This document shows, one piece after another, positions 16,588-24,185 of a stretch of DNA of 64,000 nucleotides. The DNA is from an uncultured Lachnospiraceae bacterium (GTDB lineage: Bacteria > Bacillota > Clostridia > Lachnospirales > Lachnospiraceae): assembly GCA_948470335.1 (NCBI GenBank), contig CAOKOL010000016.1:1-64000 (forward strand), given 5' to 3'. How positions within the stretch are numbered: position 1 is the first letter of the stretch; the number at the start of each line of letters is the position of its first letter. The position numbers and the translations under genes were made by a program. The notes under the pieces were generated by a model. It did no database searches and had not been told where the DNA came from. It saw nothing but the letters and a program-made list of their open reading frames with translations.

Positions 16588-17385
16588 ATGAATCAGACGC
16601 CCTATAACCGGGTAAAGCTGGCCAGGGACAACAAGCGCCCCACCGGCCTTGACTATATCCGGAACATTTTCAAAGGATTTATCGAACTGCACGGCGACAG
16701 ACGCTTTGGGGACGATCCGGCCATCGTGGGCGGAATCGCCAGGCTGGAGGGCAGTCCCGTAACGGTTATCGCCATTGAAAAAGGACACACCGCCAAGGAA
16801 CGTGCCCGCCGGAATTTCGGCGCGCCGGGTCCCGAAGGCTACCGGAAAGCGCTCCGGCTTATGAAGCAGGCGGAAAAATTCGGCCGTCCCGTTATCTGTC
16901 TGATCGACACTTCCGGCGCCTGCTGTGACGTGGGGGCGGAGGAACGGGGACAGGGCCAGGCCATTGCGGAAAATCTGACGGAACTGTCTACCCTCTGCGT
17001 TCCCATCGTCTCCATCTTAATCGGGGAAGGCGGCAGCGGCGGCGCTCTGGCCCTTGCGGTGGCAGACCGGGTTTGGATGCTGGAAAACGCCATTTATTCC
17101 GTTATTTCCCCCGAAGGCTGCGCCAGCATTCTGTGGAAAGACGCCGCTTATGCGGAAACCGCCGCCGCCAGTTTAAAGCTGACGGCCGAAGATGCCATGT
17201 CCTTAGGCGTAATCGAACAGATTCTTTCTGAAAACGACATCGGAAAAAAAGAATTTTACACCCGCATCCGCTCCCTTCTGGCCGAAGAAATTCAGGCACT
17301 TGGCAGAGATCCCGATCTGGTGGGAAAACGGTATGACCGATTCCGCCGTATCGGTGCGGACGTGATGGAAAGCCGCTTTTCATAA
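16588..17385 (+). CDS. accA: Acetyl-CoA carboxylase carboxyltransferase subunit alpha
   Basis: Alpha half of the carboxyltransferase, 265 residues, similar in length to other short Firmicute forms. Typical segments are TGLDYIRNIFKGFIELHGDR, RNFGAPGPEGYRKALRLM, VICLIDTSGACCDVGAEERG and ISPEGCASILWKD. The ATG is preceded by CGGAGG. The 85-base gap after accD holds no gene I can see. Confidence 0.95.
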   Translation: MNQTPYNRVKLARDNKRPTGLDYIRNIFKGFIELHGDRRFGDDPAIVGGIARLEGSPVTVIAIEKGHTAKERARRNFGAPGPEGYRKALRLMKQAEKFGRPVICLIDTSGACCDVGAEERGQGQAIAENLTELSTLCVPIVSILIGEGGSGGALALAVADRVWMLENAIYSVISPEGCASILWKDAAYAETAAASLKLTAEDAMSLGVIEQILSENDIGKKEFYTRIRSLLAEEIQALGRDPDLVGKRYDRFRRIGADVMESRFS

Positions 17386-17490
17386 AACGCTGCGGCAGAC
17401 GACGACACCGATCACCGGCAGCCCCATGGCCGTTTCCCCTGGGAATCCGCAGAGCGCTTCCGGGCGGGAACCAAAAGGCAAGGAGTATCT

Positions 17491-19122
17491 ATGAGCATTT
17501 ATCAGAAATTTTGCAGGGAAATAACGGATGAACAGGGACGGCTTCAGAGCATCGAGCTGGATTACCCGGAAAACTTTAATTTCGGCTATGACGTGGCGGA
17601 TGCCATCGCCGAAGCCACCCCGGATAAAACCGCCATTGTGTGGTGCAACACGGAAAATGAGTCCCATACCTTTTCCTTTTCCGATATCAGAGCCTGCAGC
17701 AACCGGATGGCAAATGTCTTCCTCTCTGCCGGGCTGAAACGGGGCAGCCGGGTTATGGTGGTGCTGAAACGCCACTATGAATACTGGTTTGCCGCCATCG
17801 CCCTGCATAAGCTGGGCATTACCATGATTCCGGCCACCCATATGCTGACGGTCAGGGACTATGTATACCGGCTGCGGACCGCCCGGGTAGACGCCGTGAT
17901 CTGCACGCCGCAAAATGAGACGCCGGATAAAATCAGGCAGGCCGTAAAAGAAGCCGGACTGAACTGTATCCTGTGGTGCGTACAGAAGGACGCGGAAGGT
18001 TTTCGCAATCTTACCGCGGAGACAGCCCAGGCTGACACCGCTCTCTCCCGCCGGGAAACGGCCGTCTCCGATCCTATGCTGCTCTATTTCACCTCCGGAA
18101 CCACCGGCAATCCCAAAGGAGTGATCCATGACTTCTCCTATCCGCTGGCCCATATCGTGACGGCGAAATACTGGCAGCAGGCAGAGGACGGCGGCCTTCA
18201 TTTCACGGTGGCGGAAACCGGATGGGCCAAAGCTTCCTGGGGAAAGCTGTACGGCCAGTGGCTGGTGGGCAGCGCCGTAATGGTCTACGACTTTGACAAC
18301 TTTGACCCCAGACAACTGACGGCCATCATTAACCGGTACGGCGTTACCTCTTTTTGTGCGCCTCCCACTGTCTACCGCTACCTGGTCCGCAAAGGCATCC
18401 CCGACATGCCCTCTCTGCGCCACGCTTCCACTGCCGGCGAAATGCTGGCGCCGGAAGTATTCCGCCGGTTTACGGAGCGCACGGGCATCCCGCTGTGCGA
18501 GGGCTATGGCCAGACCGAGACTACGCTTTTAATGGGAAATTTCAGAGGCTGCGAAGCTGTAAAAGGTTCCATGGGAATCATCTCTCCCTTCTATCACGTC
18601 GAACTTCGGGACAAAGGCGGCAGGCCCGTCCCTGTGGGCGAAATCGGCGAGGTGGTGGTAATCCCGCCGGAAAACGGCAGGCAGCCCGGCATTTTCAGCG
18701 GCTATCTGGACCATGAGGCGCAGTACCGTCATGCGTGGCGGGGCGGCGTATATCATACCGGTGATGCGGCATATATGGACGAGGAGGGACATTTCTGGTT
18801 CCACGGCCGGTTTGACGACATTATAAAGACCGGCGGCTTCCGGGTGGGGCCCTATGAAGTGGAGCATGTTTTGATGGAGCATCCCGACGTGGCGGAATGT
18901 ACCGTGTTTGGTGTTCCCGACCCGCTGCGGGGCCAGGCCATCAAAGGCATGGTGGTTCCCCGTGAAGGATGCGCCCCCTCACGGGAACTGGAACTGGAAC
19001 TGAAAGAATTCTGCAATAAAAAGCTGGCGGAATACAAATGGATCCGCACCATAGAATTTGTGGAGCAGCTTCCGAAAACCATCAGCGGGAAGGTGCGCAA
19101 AGCGGCGCTGCATAAAGGCTGA
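17491..19122 (+). CDS. AMP-forming acyl-CoA synthetase
   Basis: Adenylate-forming ligase of 543 residues that activates a carboxylic acid to its acyl-CoA. The P-loop-like motif is YFTSGTTGNPKGV, the A5 motif GYGQTETT, the hinge region YHTGDAAYMDEEGHFWFHGR, and the catalytic Lys motif near the end is KTISGKVRKAAL. The overall sequence is closer to acetyl/medium-chain (ACSM-like) synthetases than to long-chain ones. It is the last gene of the fatty acid operon. It may supply acyl-CoA primers or recycle free acids, but the substrate cannot be read from the sequence. Confidence 0.88.
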   Translation: MSIYQKFCREITDEQGRLQSIELDYPENFNFGYDVADAIAEATPDKTAIVWCNTENESHTFSFSDIRACSNRMANVFLSAGLKRGSRVMVVLKRHYEYWFAAIALHKLGITMIPATHMLTVRDYVYRLRTARVDAVICTPQNETPDKIRQAVKEAGLNCILWCVQKDAEGFRNLTAETAQADTALSRRETAVSDPMLLYFTSGTTGNPKGVIHDFSYPLAHIVTAKYWQQAEDGGLHFTVAETGWAKASWGKLYGQWLVGSAVMVYDFDNFDPRQLTAIINRYGVTSFCAPPTVYRYLVRKGIPDMPSLRHASTAGEMLAPEVFRRFTERTGIPLCEGYGQTETTLLMGNFRGCEAVKGSMGIISPFYHVELRDKGGRPVPVGEIGEVVVIPPENGRQPGIFSGYLDHEAQYRHAWRGGVYHTGDAAYMDEEGHFWFHGRFDDIIKTGGFRVGPYEVEHVLMEHPDVAECTVFGVPDPLRGQAIKGMVVPREGCAPSRELELELKEFCNKKLAEYKWIRTIEFVEQLPKTISGKVRKAALHKG

Positions 19123-19148
19123 CCGTTTATAACTGTCAAAACCAGAGG

Positions 19149-19190
19149 CTCCGGCAGAATACGCCATCGGTGTATTTTGCCGGAGTTTTA
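19149..19190 (+). terminator. Terminator of the fatty acid operon
   Basis: The stem CTCCGGCA/TGCCGGAG, extended by a weaker GAATAC/GTATTT part, is followed by TTTTA. It lies 27 bases after the acyl-CoA synthetase stop. Confidence 0.85.
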
Positions 19191-19241
19191 TACATGATTG
19201 TTTTTTTACAGTCCTTTAAACACCGTAGCGTCACATCCTAT

Positions 19242-19270
19242 TTGACTGTCCATCATTTTTGTGATATATA
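19242..19270 (+). promoter_or_regulatory. Promoter of the PAS regulator, predicting a leaderless mRNA
   Basis: TTGACT and TATATA are separated by exactly 17 bases. The ATG of the regulator gene begins seven bases after the -10, which is where the transcript itself should start. Confidence 0.7.
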
Positions 19271-19276
19271 AACTAT

Positions 19277-21286
19277 ATGAAAACGATGCTTACAAACTCA
19301 GAAATCGAATCCATTTTAGACCAGAGCGTCAGCGGCTTCCACCGGTATGCCCTGACGTGTCCTGCCCGCCTGCTGTTCGTCAGTCAGAACCTCTGCGACA
19401 TGACCGGTTTTTCACGGGAGGAACTGCTTGGCGGACAGGAGGATTTTTATCTGTCTCTGGTTCATCCGGCCGACCGGGAGGGCTATCTGGATTTTCTTGG
19501 ACGGCTGCGCCTTGAGGAACAAAGGCTGACGGCGGAATACCGGCTGATCAGAAAGGACGGCGGGATTCTCTGCGTCAGCGATTGCTTCACCTCCCGGCGG
19601 ACGGAAGACGGCTTACTTGTGGGGGATTCCGTTCTAACAGACATTACTCCGCTGAAAAAGGAAAATGACAATCTCCGTTTTTTAAGCGAAACCATCCCCT
19701 GCGGCTTTATCAAATATACCTGTGAAAAACAGCCGAAGATCACTTACATCAACCGGCAGATGCGGACCATTCTCCGGCTTTCTGACGCCGGAGACGGCGC
19801 GCCGGACGAGCTGGATCTTTACAGAGACAATATTTTTCTGATGTTCCCCATGGAGGAACGGCGCAGATTTGCCCTCTACCTGAACCGGATTTACAGCCAG
19901 AGCTCTCCCATGGCCGGGGAGATCACGGTTCTGCGCGCTGACGGCACAAGGGCCTATCTGTTCGGATGGGCTACAAAATGCGTCAATGACCAGGGCACAG
20001 AGGAATTTCAGAGTGTCTGCATGGATATCACAAAACGGCACCAGGAACAAAAAGACAAGGAAGCCAGACGATATATCAAGGCGCTGTCAGACGTATATGA
20101 CCGGATTTTCGAATATGATCTCTCCGGCCATACCGTGCGGTATCTCCATGGACCGGATTCCTCTCCTCCTCTGTGGATGAAGGATATTCCTATGCAGTTG
20201 GAGGAGGCGACGGACCGGTGTATCCACGATCTGGTGGCGGAAAAAGACCGGGAAAGAGTGCGGGCTTTTTTCCATGCTTTTTTAAACCGGAAGCAGGAAA
20301 CACCCGGCCTGCGCCCGCCTCAGATCCGTTATCAGGCCCGGTCCTCTGACGGAAGCATCCGAACTTACACCGGTATTTTCCTGAAAATCGATGCTGCTGT
20401 CAGCCTTTTTTGCTGCCGCCGCATGCCGGATACGGAAGAAACAGATTTTCTGCGGAATGAAAATCTTTCCCTGAAAGAAAATATCAGAGAACTGGTGACA
20501 CGGTTTACCGACGGCATCGCCGCTTTTGAAGTGGAGGCGGATCTGGTGAAGCCTCTTTACGCCAGTGACAATGTCTGTGAATTTTTCGGATTCACCCGAA
20601 AAGAATGGCTTCTTCTGATGAAGAAAGGCACCCCTTTGAAAACCTTCGTGGAGCGCAGCCAGTCTTCTTATGAGGAGTTTCAGACCCTTCTCGCTAACGG
20701 AGAGGCGGAATTTACCTATTTTGACCTGAATACGGGGAGGAAAAGGCAGATCAAAGCCATCTGCTCCCGGAAGTCCTCCGACGGCGTTTCCCTCCGGTAT
20801 GTTATGCTTTACAATGTTGACAGGGAAAACCGGCAGGAACAGAAAACCGGTCAGAAAAGCACCCCTGTTTCCATCCGCACCTTCGGCTATTTTGACGTGT
20901 TTGTGGACAGCAGGCCCATCCCCTTTCGGAATAAAAAGTCAAAAGAACTGCTGGCCCTGCTGGTGGACCGGAGAGGCGGATATGTCACCTCGGAAGAAGC
21001 CATCAGCTTTTTATGGGAGGATGAACCGGTCACGCCCGTAACGCTGGCCCGGTACCGTAAAGTTGCCCTGCGGCTGAAAAACACCCTGGCGGAATATGGC
21101 ATTCCGGAGGTGGTGGAAGCCGTGGACGGGAAACGGCGGATCGTCACGGAGCTGGTACAGTGCGACCTCTATAACTACCTTTCCGGCCAGGAAGAATATG
21201 CCCAACTGTTTAAAGGAAACTATCTCACCAATTATAGCTGGGGTGAAAACACGCTGGCGGAGTTAAGCGGCGAGCTTCTGTTTTAA
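19277..21286 (+). CDS. PAS-domain regulator with SARP-like winged helix
   Basis: Predicted cytoplasmic transcription regulator of 669 residues. At least three PAS-like units fill the first 530 residues (for example HRYALTCPARLLFVSQNL, LYASDNVCEFFGFTRKEWLL). A C-terminal OmpR/SARP-type winged helix starts near residue 535 (SIRTFGYFDVFVDSRPIPFR, KELLALLVDRRGGYVTSEEA). A short segment like the beginning of a bacterial transcriptional activation domain follows (YAQLFKGNYLTNYSWGENTL). No receiver or kinase domain and no transmembrane helix is visible, so it should sense a small ligand or cofactor directly. It follows the fatty acid operon terminator and has its own promoter. No ribosome site is found before either possible ATG (19277 or 19286). 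Confidence 0.85.
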   Translation: MKTMLTNSEIESILDQSVSGFHRYALTCPARLLFVSQNLCDMTGFSREELLGGQEDFYLSLVHPADREGYLDFLGRLRLEEQRLTAEYRLIRKDGGILCVSDCFTSRRTEDGLLVGDSVLTDITPLKKENDNLRFLSETIPCGFIKYTCEKQPKITYINRQMRTILRLSDAGDGAPDELDLYRDNIFLMFPMEERRRFALYLNRIYSQSSPMAGEITVLRADGTRAYLFGWATKCVNDQGTEEFQSVCMDITKRHQEQKDKEARRYIKALSDVYDRIFEYDLSGHTVRYLHGPDSSPPLWMKDIPMQLEEATDRCIHDLVAEKDRERVRAFFHAFLNRKQETPGLRPPQIRYQARSSDGSIRTYTGIFLKIDAAVSLFCCRRMPDTEETDFLRNENLSLKENIRELVTRFTDGIAAFEVEADLVKPLYASDNVCEFFGFTRKEWLLLMKKGTPLKTFVERSQSSYEEFQTLLANGEAEFTYFDLNTGRKRQIKAICSRKSSDGVSLRYVMLYNVDRENRQEQKTGQKSTPVSIRTFGYFDVFVDSRPIPFRNKKSKELLALLVDRRGGYVTSEEAISFLWEDEPVTPVTLARYRKVALRLKNTLAEYGIPEVVEAVDGKRRIVTELVQCDLYNYLSGQEEYAQLFKGNYLTNYSWGENTLAELSGELLF

Positions 21287-21296
21287 AAATCGGCAG

Positions 21297-21345
21297 TTCC
21301 GGGGCGGCCTTTGCTGCCAGGCCCCGGAATATCATCATTTTTTCC
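21297..21345. terminator. Bidirectional terminator between the regulator and a small gene
   Basis: The arms TTCCGGGGC and GCCCCGGAA (21297-21305 and 21321-21329) enclose a GC-rich loop. A T run follows eight bases later on the plus strand, and ATTTTT follows on the minus strand. Confidence 0.6.
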
Positions 21346-21360
21346 GATGGTTTTCTGTTT

Positions 21361-21543
21361 TTAAAAGCATATATCAATTGTATGTCCTTCGATTACCCGA
21401 TCATAGTCAATCGGCGGAGCAAAGTACATTCTGTTTCCGCCGTATTTCCGAATGCTTTTCGGGTCCGTAATTGTCTGAAATTTGGGCATGTCTTTCCTGT
21501 TTTGCAGCATCTCATTACAATCTTTTTGATCTTCATTCGCCAT
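21361..21543 (-). CDS. Small hypothetical protein, 60 residues
   Basis: A hydrophilic 60-residue protein beginning MANEDQKDCNEML and ending EGHTIDICF. The ATG is preceded by AGGAGGTG at ideal spacing, which is the main reason to accept it. A GTG nine bases further upstream overlaps that ribosome site and is less likely. No family is recognised. It ends next to a bidirectional terminator and lies downstream of the tRNA-Ala gene on the same strand. Confidence 0.6.
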   Translation of the reverse strand: MANEDQKDCNEMLQNRKDMPKFQTITDPKSIRKYGGNRMYFAPPIDYDRVIEGHTIDICF

Positions 21544-21650
21544 ATCAGCCACCTCCTGCTTTCAGCATAACGGTTTTTGGCCATATATGCAATGAGACAG
21601 TTTAAAATAATTTGCCGCCCATTCTCCACAAATCAATCCGGTGAGACGAC

Positions 21651-21685
21651 AAAAGCGGCGCAGGATCCCAAATCCTTGCACCGCC
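21651..21685 (-). terminator. Terminator downstream of tRNA-Ala
   Basis: On the minus strand a GC-rich stem (GCGG..GCAAGGAT pairing with ATCCT..GC..CCGC) is followed by TTTTG. It lies about 25 bases after the tRNA 3' end, and a separate T7 run lies directly after the tRNA. Confidence 0.7.
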
Positions 21686-21710
21686 GAGAGTAACGTACAA
21701 AAAAATTCAA

Positions 21711-21783
21711 TGGAGCATAGGGGATTCGAACCCCTGGCCTCAACAATGCGAATGTTGCGCGCTCCCAACTGCGCTAATGCCCC
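21711..21783 (-). tRNA. tRNA-Ala (anticodon CGC)
   Basis: The 73-base cloverleaf is complete: acceptor GGGGCAT/ATGCTCC, D stem GCGC/GCGC, anticodon stem CAACA/TGTTG with loop TTCGCAT, and T arm AGGGG-TTCGAAT-CCCCT. The anticodon CGC reads GCG. The alanine identity pair G3-U70 is present. The 3' CCA is not encoded and must be added by nucleotidyltransferase. CGC is a less common alanine anticodon in Firmicutes, which often rely on UGC and GGC. Confidence 0.95.
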
Positions 21784-21815
21784 TTGTGGAATACGAAGTA
21801 TTCTTTGCAAGTGAT

Positions 21816-21843
21816 ATTATAGCACGTTTGGTGAAAAATACAA
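21816..21843 (-). promoter_or_regulatory. Promoter of tRNA-Ala
   Basis: TTGTAT and TATAAT are separated by 16 bases on the minus strand, with TGC giving an extended -10. The predicted start lies about 25 bases before the tRNA. Confidence 0.75.
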
Positions 21844-21871
21844 GCTATTTTTTCCATTCTGCCGAAAAATT

Positions 21872-21955
21872 TTAACCGGCAGGACGGAATGCCGTACCAG
21901 CTTCCGCATGTATTTCTTTTTCAACATTCTCCTCAATAAAGGTTTTCATGTTCAT
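21872..21955 (-). CDS. Small ORF downstream of the FtsX remnant
   Basis: A 27-codon frame starting MNMKTFIEENVEKE and ending TAFRPAG has GGGAG seven bases before its ATG and follows the FtsX remnant by 13 bases. It could be the preserved start of a lost downstream gene or a real small peptide. No family is recognised. Confidence 0.3.
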   Translation of the reverse strand: MNMKTFIEENVEKEIHAEAGTAFRPAG

Positions 21956-21968
21956 TGCAAATCTCCCT

Positions 21969-22190
21969 TTATTCAATCATTTCAATCGACTCAACGATAT
22001 TCATTTTTGAAATGGAATGCAGGGGCATAGCTGTTGCCCGCAAACAGGCTCCAACTGAAAGAACCGCGGCCTCAACAATCGGCAGAATGGGAATAGCTAC
22101 TAACTGAATTGTCCCGGTGTCCGCAGCGTCTACAAAGATCGTGCAGATATAGCCAACAATACTACCTACTACTGCCGCAATCATGCCGTA
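21969..22190 (-). pseudogene. Remnant of an FtsX-type ABC transporter permease (C-terminus)
   Basis: About 73 codons read YGMIAAVVGSIVGYICTIF, a second hydrophobic segment, and then the tail HSISKMNIVESIEMIE. The ISKMNIVE ending is characteristic of the last cytoplasmic residues of FtsX-domain permeases. The frame is closed by TAA at 22191-22193, and nothing upstream continues the family in any frame. It is therefore a truncated copy. No matching ATPase is nearby; the intact ABC system at 25.9-29 kb ends differently. Confidence 0.6.
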
Positions 22191-22520
22191 TTAAGCACCA
22201 GTTCTCGCTGCAAAACATCTGTATTCGCCTTTCAGAAATACCCCATTTTACCCTGCCTGTGGTGCAGACATATATTCCATAATTCACCCGTCCTTTCTTC
22301 AAGCAGTATCAGTATATAACTATACGCGGACAGCCGAATAATAGCAAGCGCCTGATTGTGAATTGTTTTGGCTAAGTGATAAAATCGTATAAGGTTGCGG
22401 ATTTGTTACGCGATAGAACGCCATTTTGCCGGGGTTAGGTATAAATCCTTGTCCTTGGCAAAAGTGCGCCCTCAAAGCCGCATATAGCAAGGCTTTTTTG
22501 AGATAATCAACCATTTTCTG
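22191..22520. other. Non-coding or decayed stretch
   Basis: I see no supported gene here. A 64-codon minus-strand frame (22320-22514) has no ribosome site and no family likeness. Together with the FtsX remnant this looks like a zone of gene decay. Confidence 0.5.
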
Positions 22521-23489
22521 TCAATAAAGCAGATCAAAAACACTCATCTGCTTCGGCCCGTTTATCGGCTCTCCTTTCAGAGAAACTGTCTTGCGCCTGG
22601 TCACCTTATCCAAGGGTCCTGCAGGTTCACTGCACAGGAAAGGGGAATTCACGTCATAAAGCCTGCAATTTGTCCTGACCGATGCCGGGCTGAAATTTGC
22701 GTAACAGTATCTGCACCCGTTCCCGCATGTATTGTAAGCACCGATCTCCATACTTTCGATACACCCGCACGCCTCTCTCTGGACCTTATCTTTCCCTGCT
22801 TTGATCCGGTACCCCGTAAGCCTTTCGATCAGTTCTCTGTCAATGCAGTGATTATGCTCTATTCCGCACGCTTCCAGATCAACCGCCTCGGCACAGGAAG
22901 CCATAGCGATTCCGTTTCTGCGGGCTATATCGGCCATATGTTTCGCAAAAGCATACAGTTCCTCCCGGCCGATCTCCACGGAACCGGATGTCTCCATGTT
23001 CTTTTTATTCTTTGCGTAGATATCTACAAAACTGATTACACATTTTTCCGTATATCCGGCTAACAGTCCCGCATACCTTTCAAAAGTTTCCAAGTGATAC
23101 GCCGGGGAATATTTTTCGGAAAAAACAATCGGGTCGTATCTCCAGATCACCCGTTCCTTCCCGATTTCAGACGCCAGTTCCCGAAAAACCGGAACCATGA
23201 CTTTCTCTTTATCCGGAAGATTCGCCTCCATATCCTTCCCGTATCCGGTCAGCGTAAACTGAAAATAATACATATAATCTTTTAGTTCCTCCATCCGGCC
23301 AAACATCGGTTTCGGATTTTTGGTCCAAAAAACAATGCAGTCCACAATTTGCGGAGAAAGCCCGATTCTGCTGACCTGGTGATGATTCATGGGATTTCTG
23401 ACATACAGAAACCCTTTCCGGATTCTGTTAAAAAACCATTCCGAATAAAACGCCGGTATGTCTGTGCGGCGGCTTGCGCTCAGGATCAT
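22521..23489 (-). CDS. DUF1848 family protein
   Basis: Protein of 322 residues with the DUF1848 signature: SASRRTDIPAFYSEWFFNRI at the start, FWTKNPKPM in the middle, and a C-terminal Cys cluster CGNGCRYCYANFSP that resembles an iron-sulfur site. The family is related to radical SAM/SPL-like TIM-barrel proteins, but its reaction is not known. The ATG follows CCAGGAGG. It stands alone, upstream of a decayed stretch. Confidence 0.87.
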   Translation of the reverse strand: MILSASRRTDIPAFYSEWFFNRIRKGFLYVRNPMNHHQVSRIGLSPQIVDCIVFWTKNPKPMFGRMEELKDYMYYFQFTLTGYGKDMEANLPDKEKVMVPVFRELASEIGKERVIWRYDPIVFSEKYSPAYHLETFERYAGLLAGYTEKCVISFVDIYAKNKKNMETSGSVEIGREELYAFAKHMADIARRNGIAMASCAEAVDLEACGIEHNHCIDRELIERLTGYRIKAGKDKVQREACGCIESMEIGAYNTCGNGCRYCYANFSPASVRTNCRLYDVNSPFLCSEPAGPLDKVTRRKTVSLKGEPINGPKQMSVFDLLY

Positions 23490-23552
23490 GTTTCCCGCCT
23501 CCTGGTACTTCTTTTCATGTAAGTGTTTTTATGTTTTACGCATCCCTTTTGA

Positions 23553-23597
23553 TAAAAATAAGAGAACCTCCGTACTTCCGGAAATCCTCTTATTTTA
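23553..23597. terminator. Bidirectional terminator
   Basis: AATAAGAG (23557-23564) pairs with CTCTTATT (23587-23594), with further pairing CCTCCGT/CCGGAAA inside. T runs follow on both strands. On the minus strand it closes the 78-residue protein gene. Confidence 0.75.
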
Positions 23598-23627
23598 TCA
23601 CAAGCTTATATTCAGGTTACTTCCTCT

Positions 23628-23864
23628 TTATTTGCCATTGTACATAAAGGAAACCAGCCGCTCCACATCCTTGGGCTCATGAGCCACCAGCTCCAGTTCC
23701 TCAATTACGCCGTCGGAAAATACCTTGGCCAGCGCCACATACTGGGACAGCTTGGATTTCAGATTCAGTCTGTCTCCCTCGCCGGTTACCAGCTCCACTC
23801 TCCCCTGGCAGGCGTCAATCACTTTAAAAAATGCGTCAATATCCGTAATGTTAAATACTTTCAT
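23628..23864 (-). CDS. Conserved small protein, 78 residues
   Basis: A compact acidic protein beginning MKVFNITDIDAFFKVIDACQ and containing RVELVTGEGDRLNLKSKLSQ. I recall close relatives in many Lachnospiraceae without a known function. The ATG follows GAAAGGAGAG. It has its own promoter (23922-23950) and terminator, so it is a stand-alone transcript. No domain is recognised. Confidence 0.8.
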   Translation of the reverse strand: MKVFNITDIDAFFKVIDACQGRVELVTGEGDRLNLKSKLSQYVALAKVFSDGVIEELELVAHEPKDVERLVSFMYNGK

Positions 23865-23921
23865 AGTCTGTCTCTCCTTTCAAACTATCTCACTCTTTTT
23901 CTTTTTTCCGCTCACAATGCA

Positions 23922-23950
23922 GGTATATCACAATCCGGATTTTTTGTAAA
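23922..23950 (-). promoter_or_regulatory. Promoter of the 78-residue protein gene
   Basis: TTTACA and TATACC are separated by 17 bases on the minus strand, giving a transcript start near 23915 and a leader of about 50 bases. The rest of the gap up to 24185 is AT-rich and shows no gene. Confidence 0.55.
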
Positions 23951-24185
23951 TAGGGCGGAAAATTTTCGGCAGTTTGAAAGAAAATGTTGGATTGCAGACA
24001 GAGCAAAACGTACATATGTCCGATTTTTCGGCATCCTTTTTTTGATTGTTATAAAAATAACAGGGAAAGTTTACTGAAATCCGGGCCGAAAACGATTAAA
24101 AATATCACAGTTTGGATTCCGCAGATCCATTTCCTGCGCCATTATTTTCTTATTTTTCTACTCCAAAACAGCAAATAAGTCCATA

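Noticed and set aside
22320..22514. 64-codon minus-strand frame after the DUF1848 gene
   Set aside because: No ribosome site, no family likeness and odd composition. It lies in a zone with other decayed sequence.
23679..24178. Plus-strand frames opposite and beside the 78-residue protein gene
   Set aside because: They lie antisense to a supported gene with a good ribosome site, and have no sites or family features of their own.
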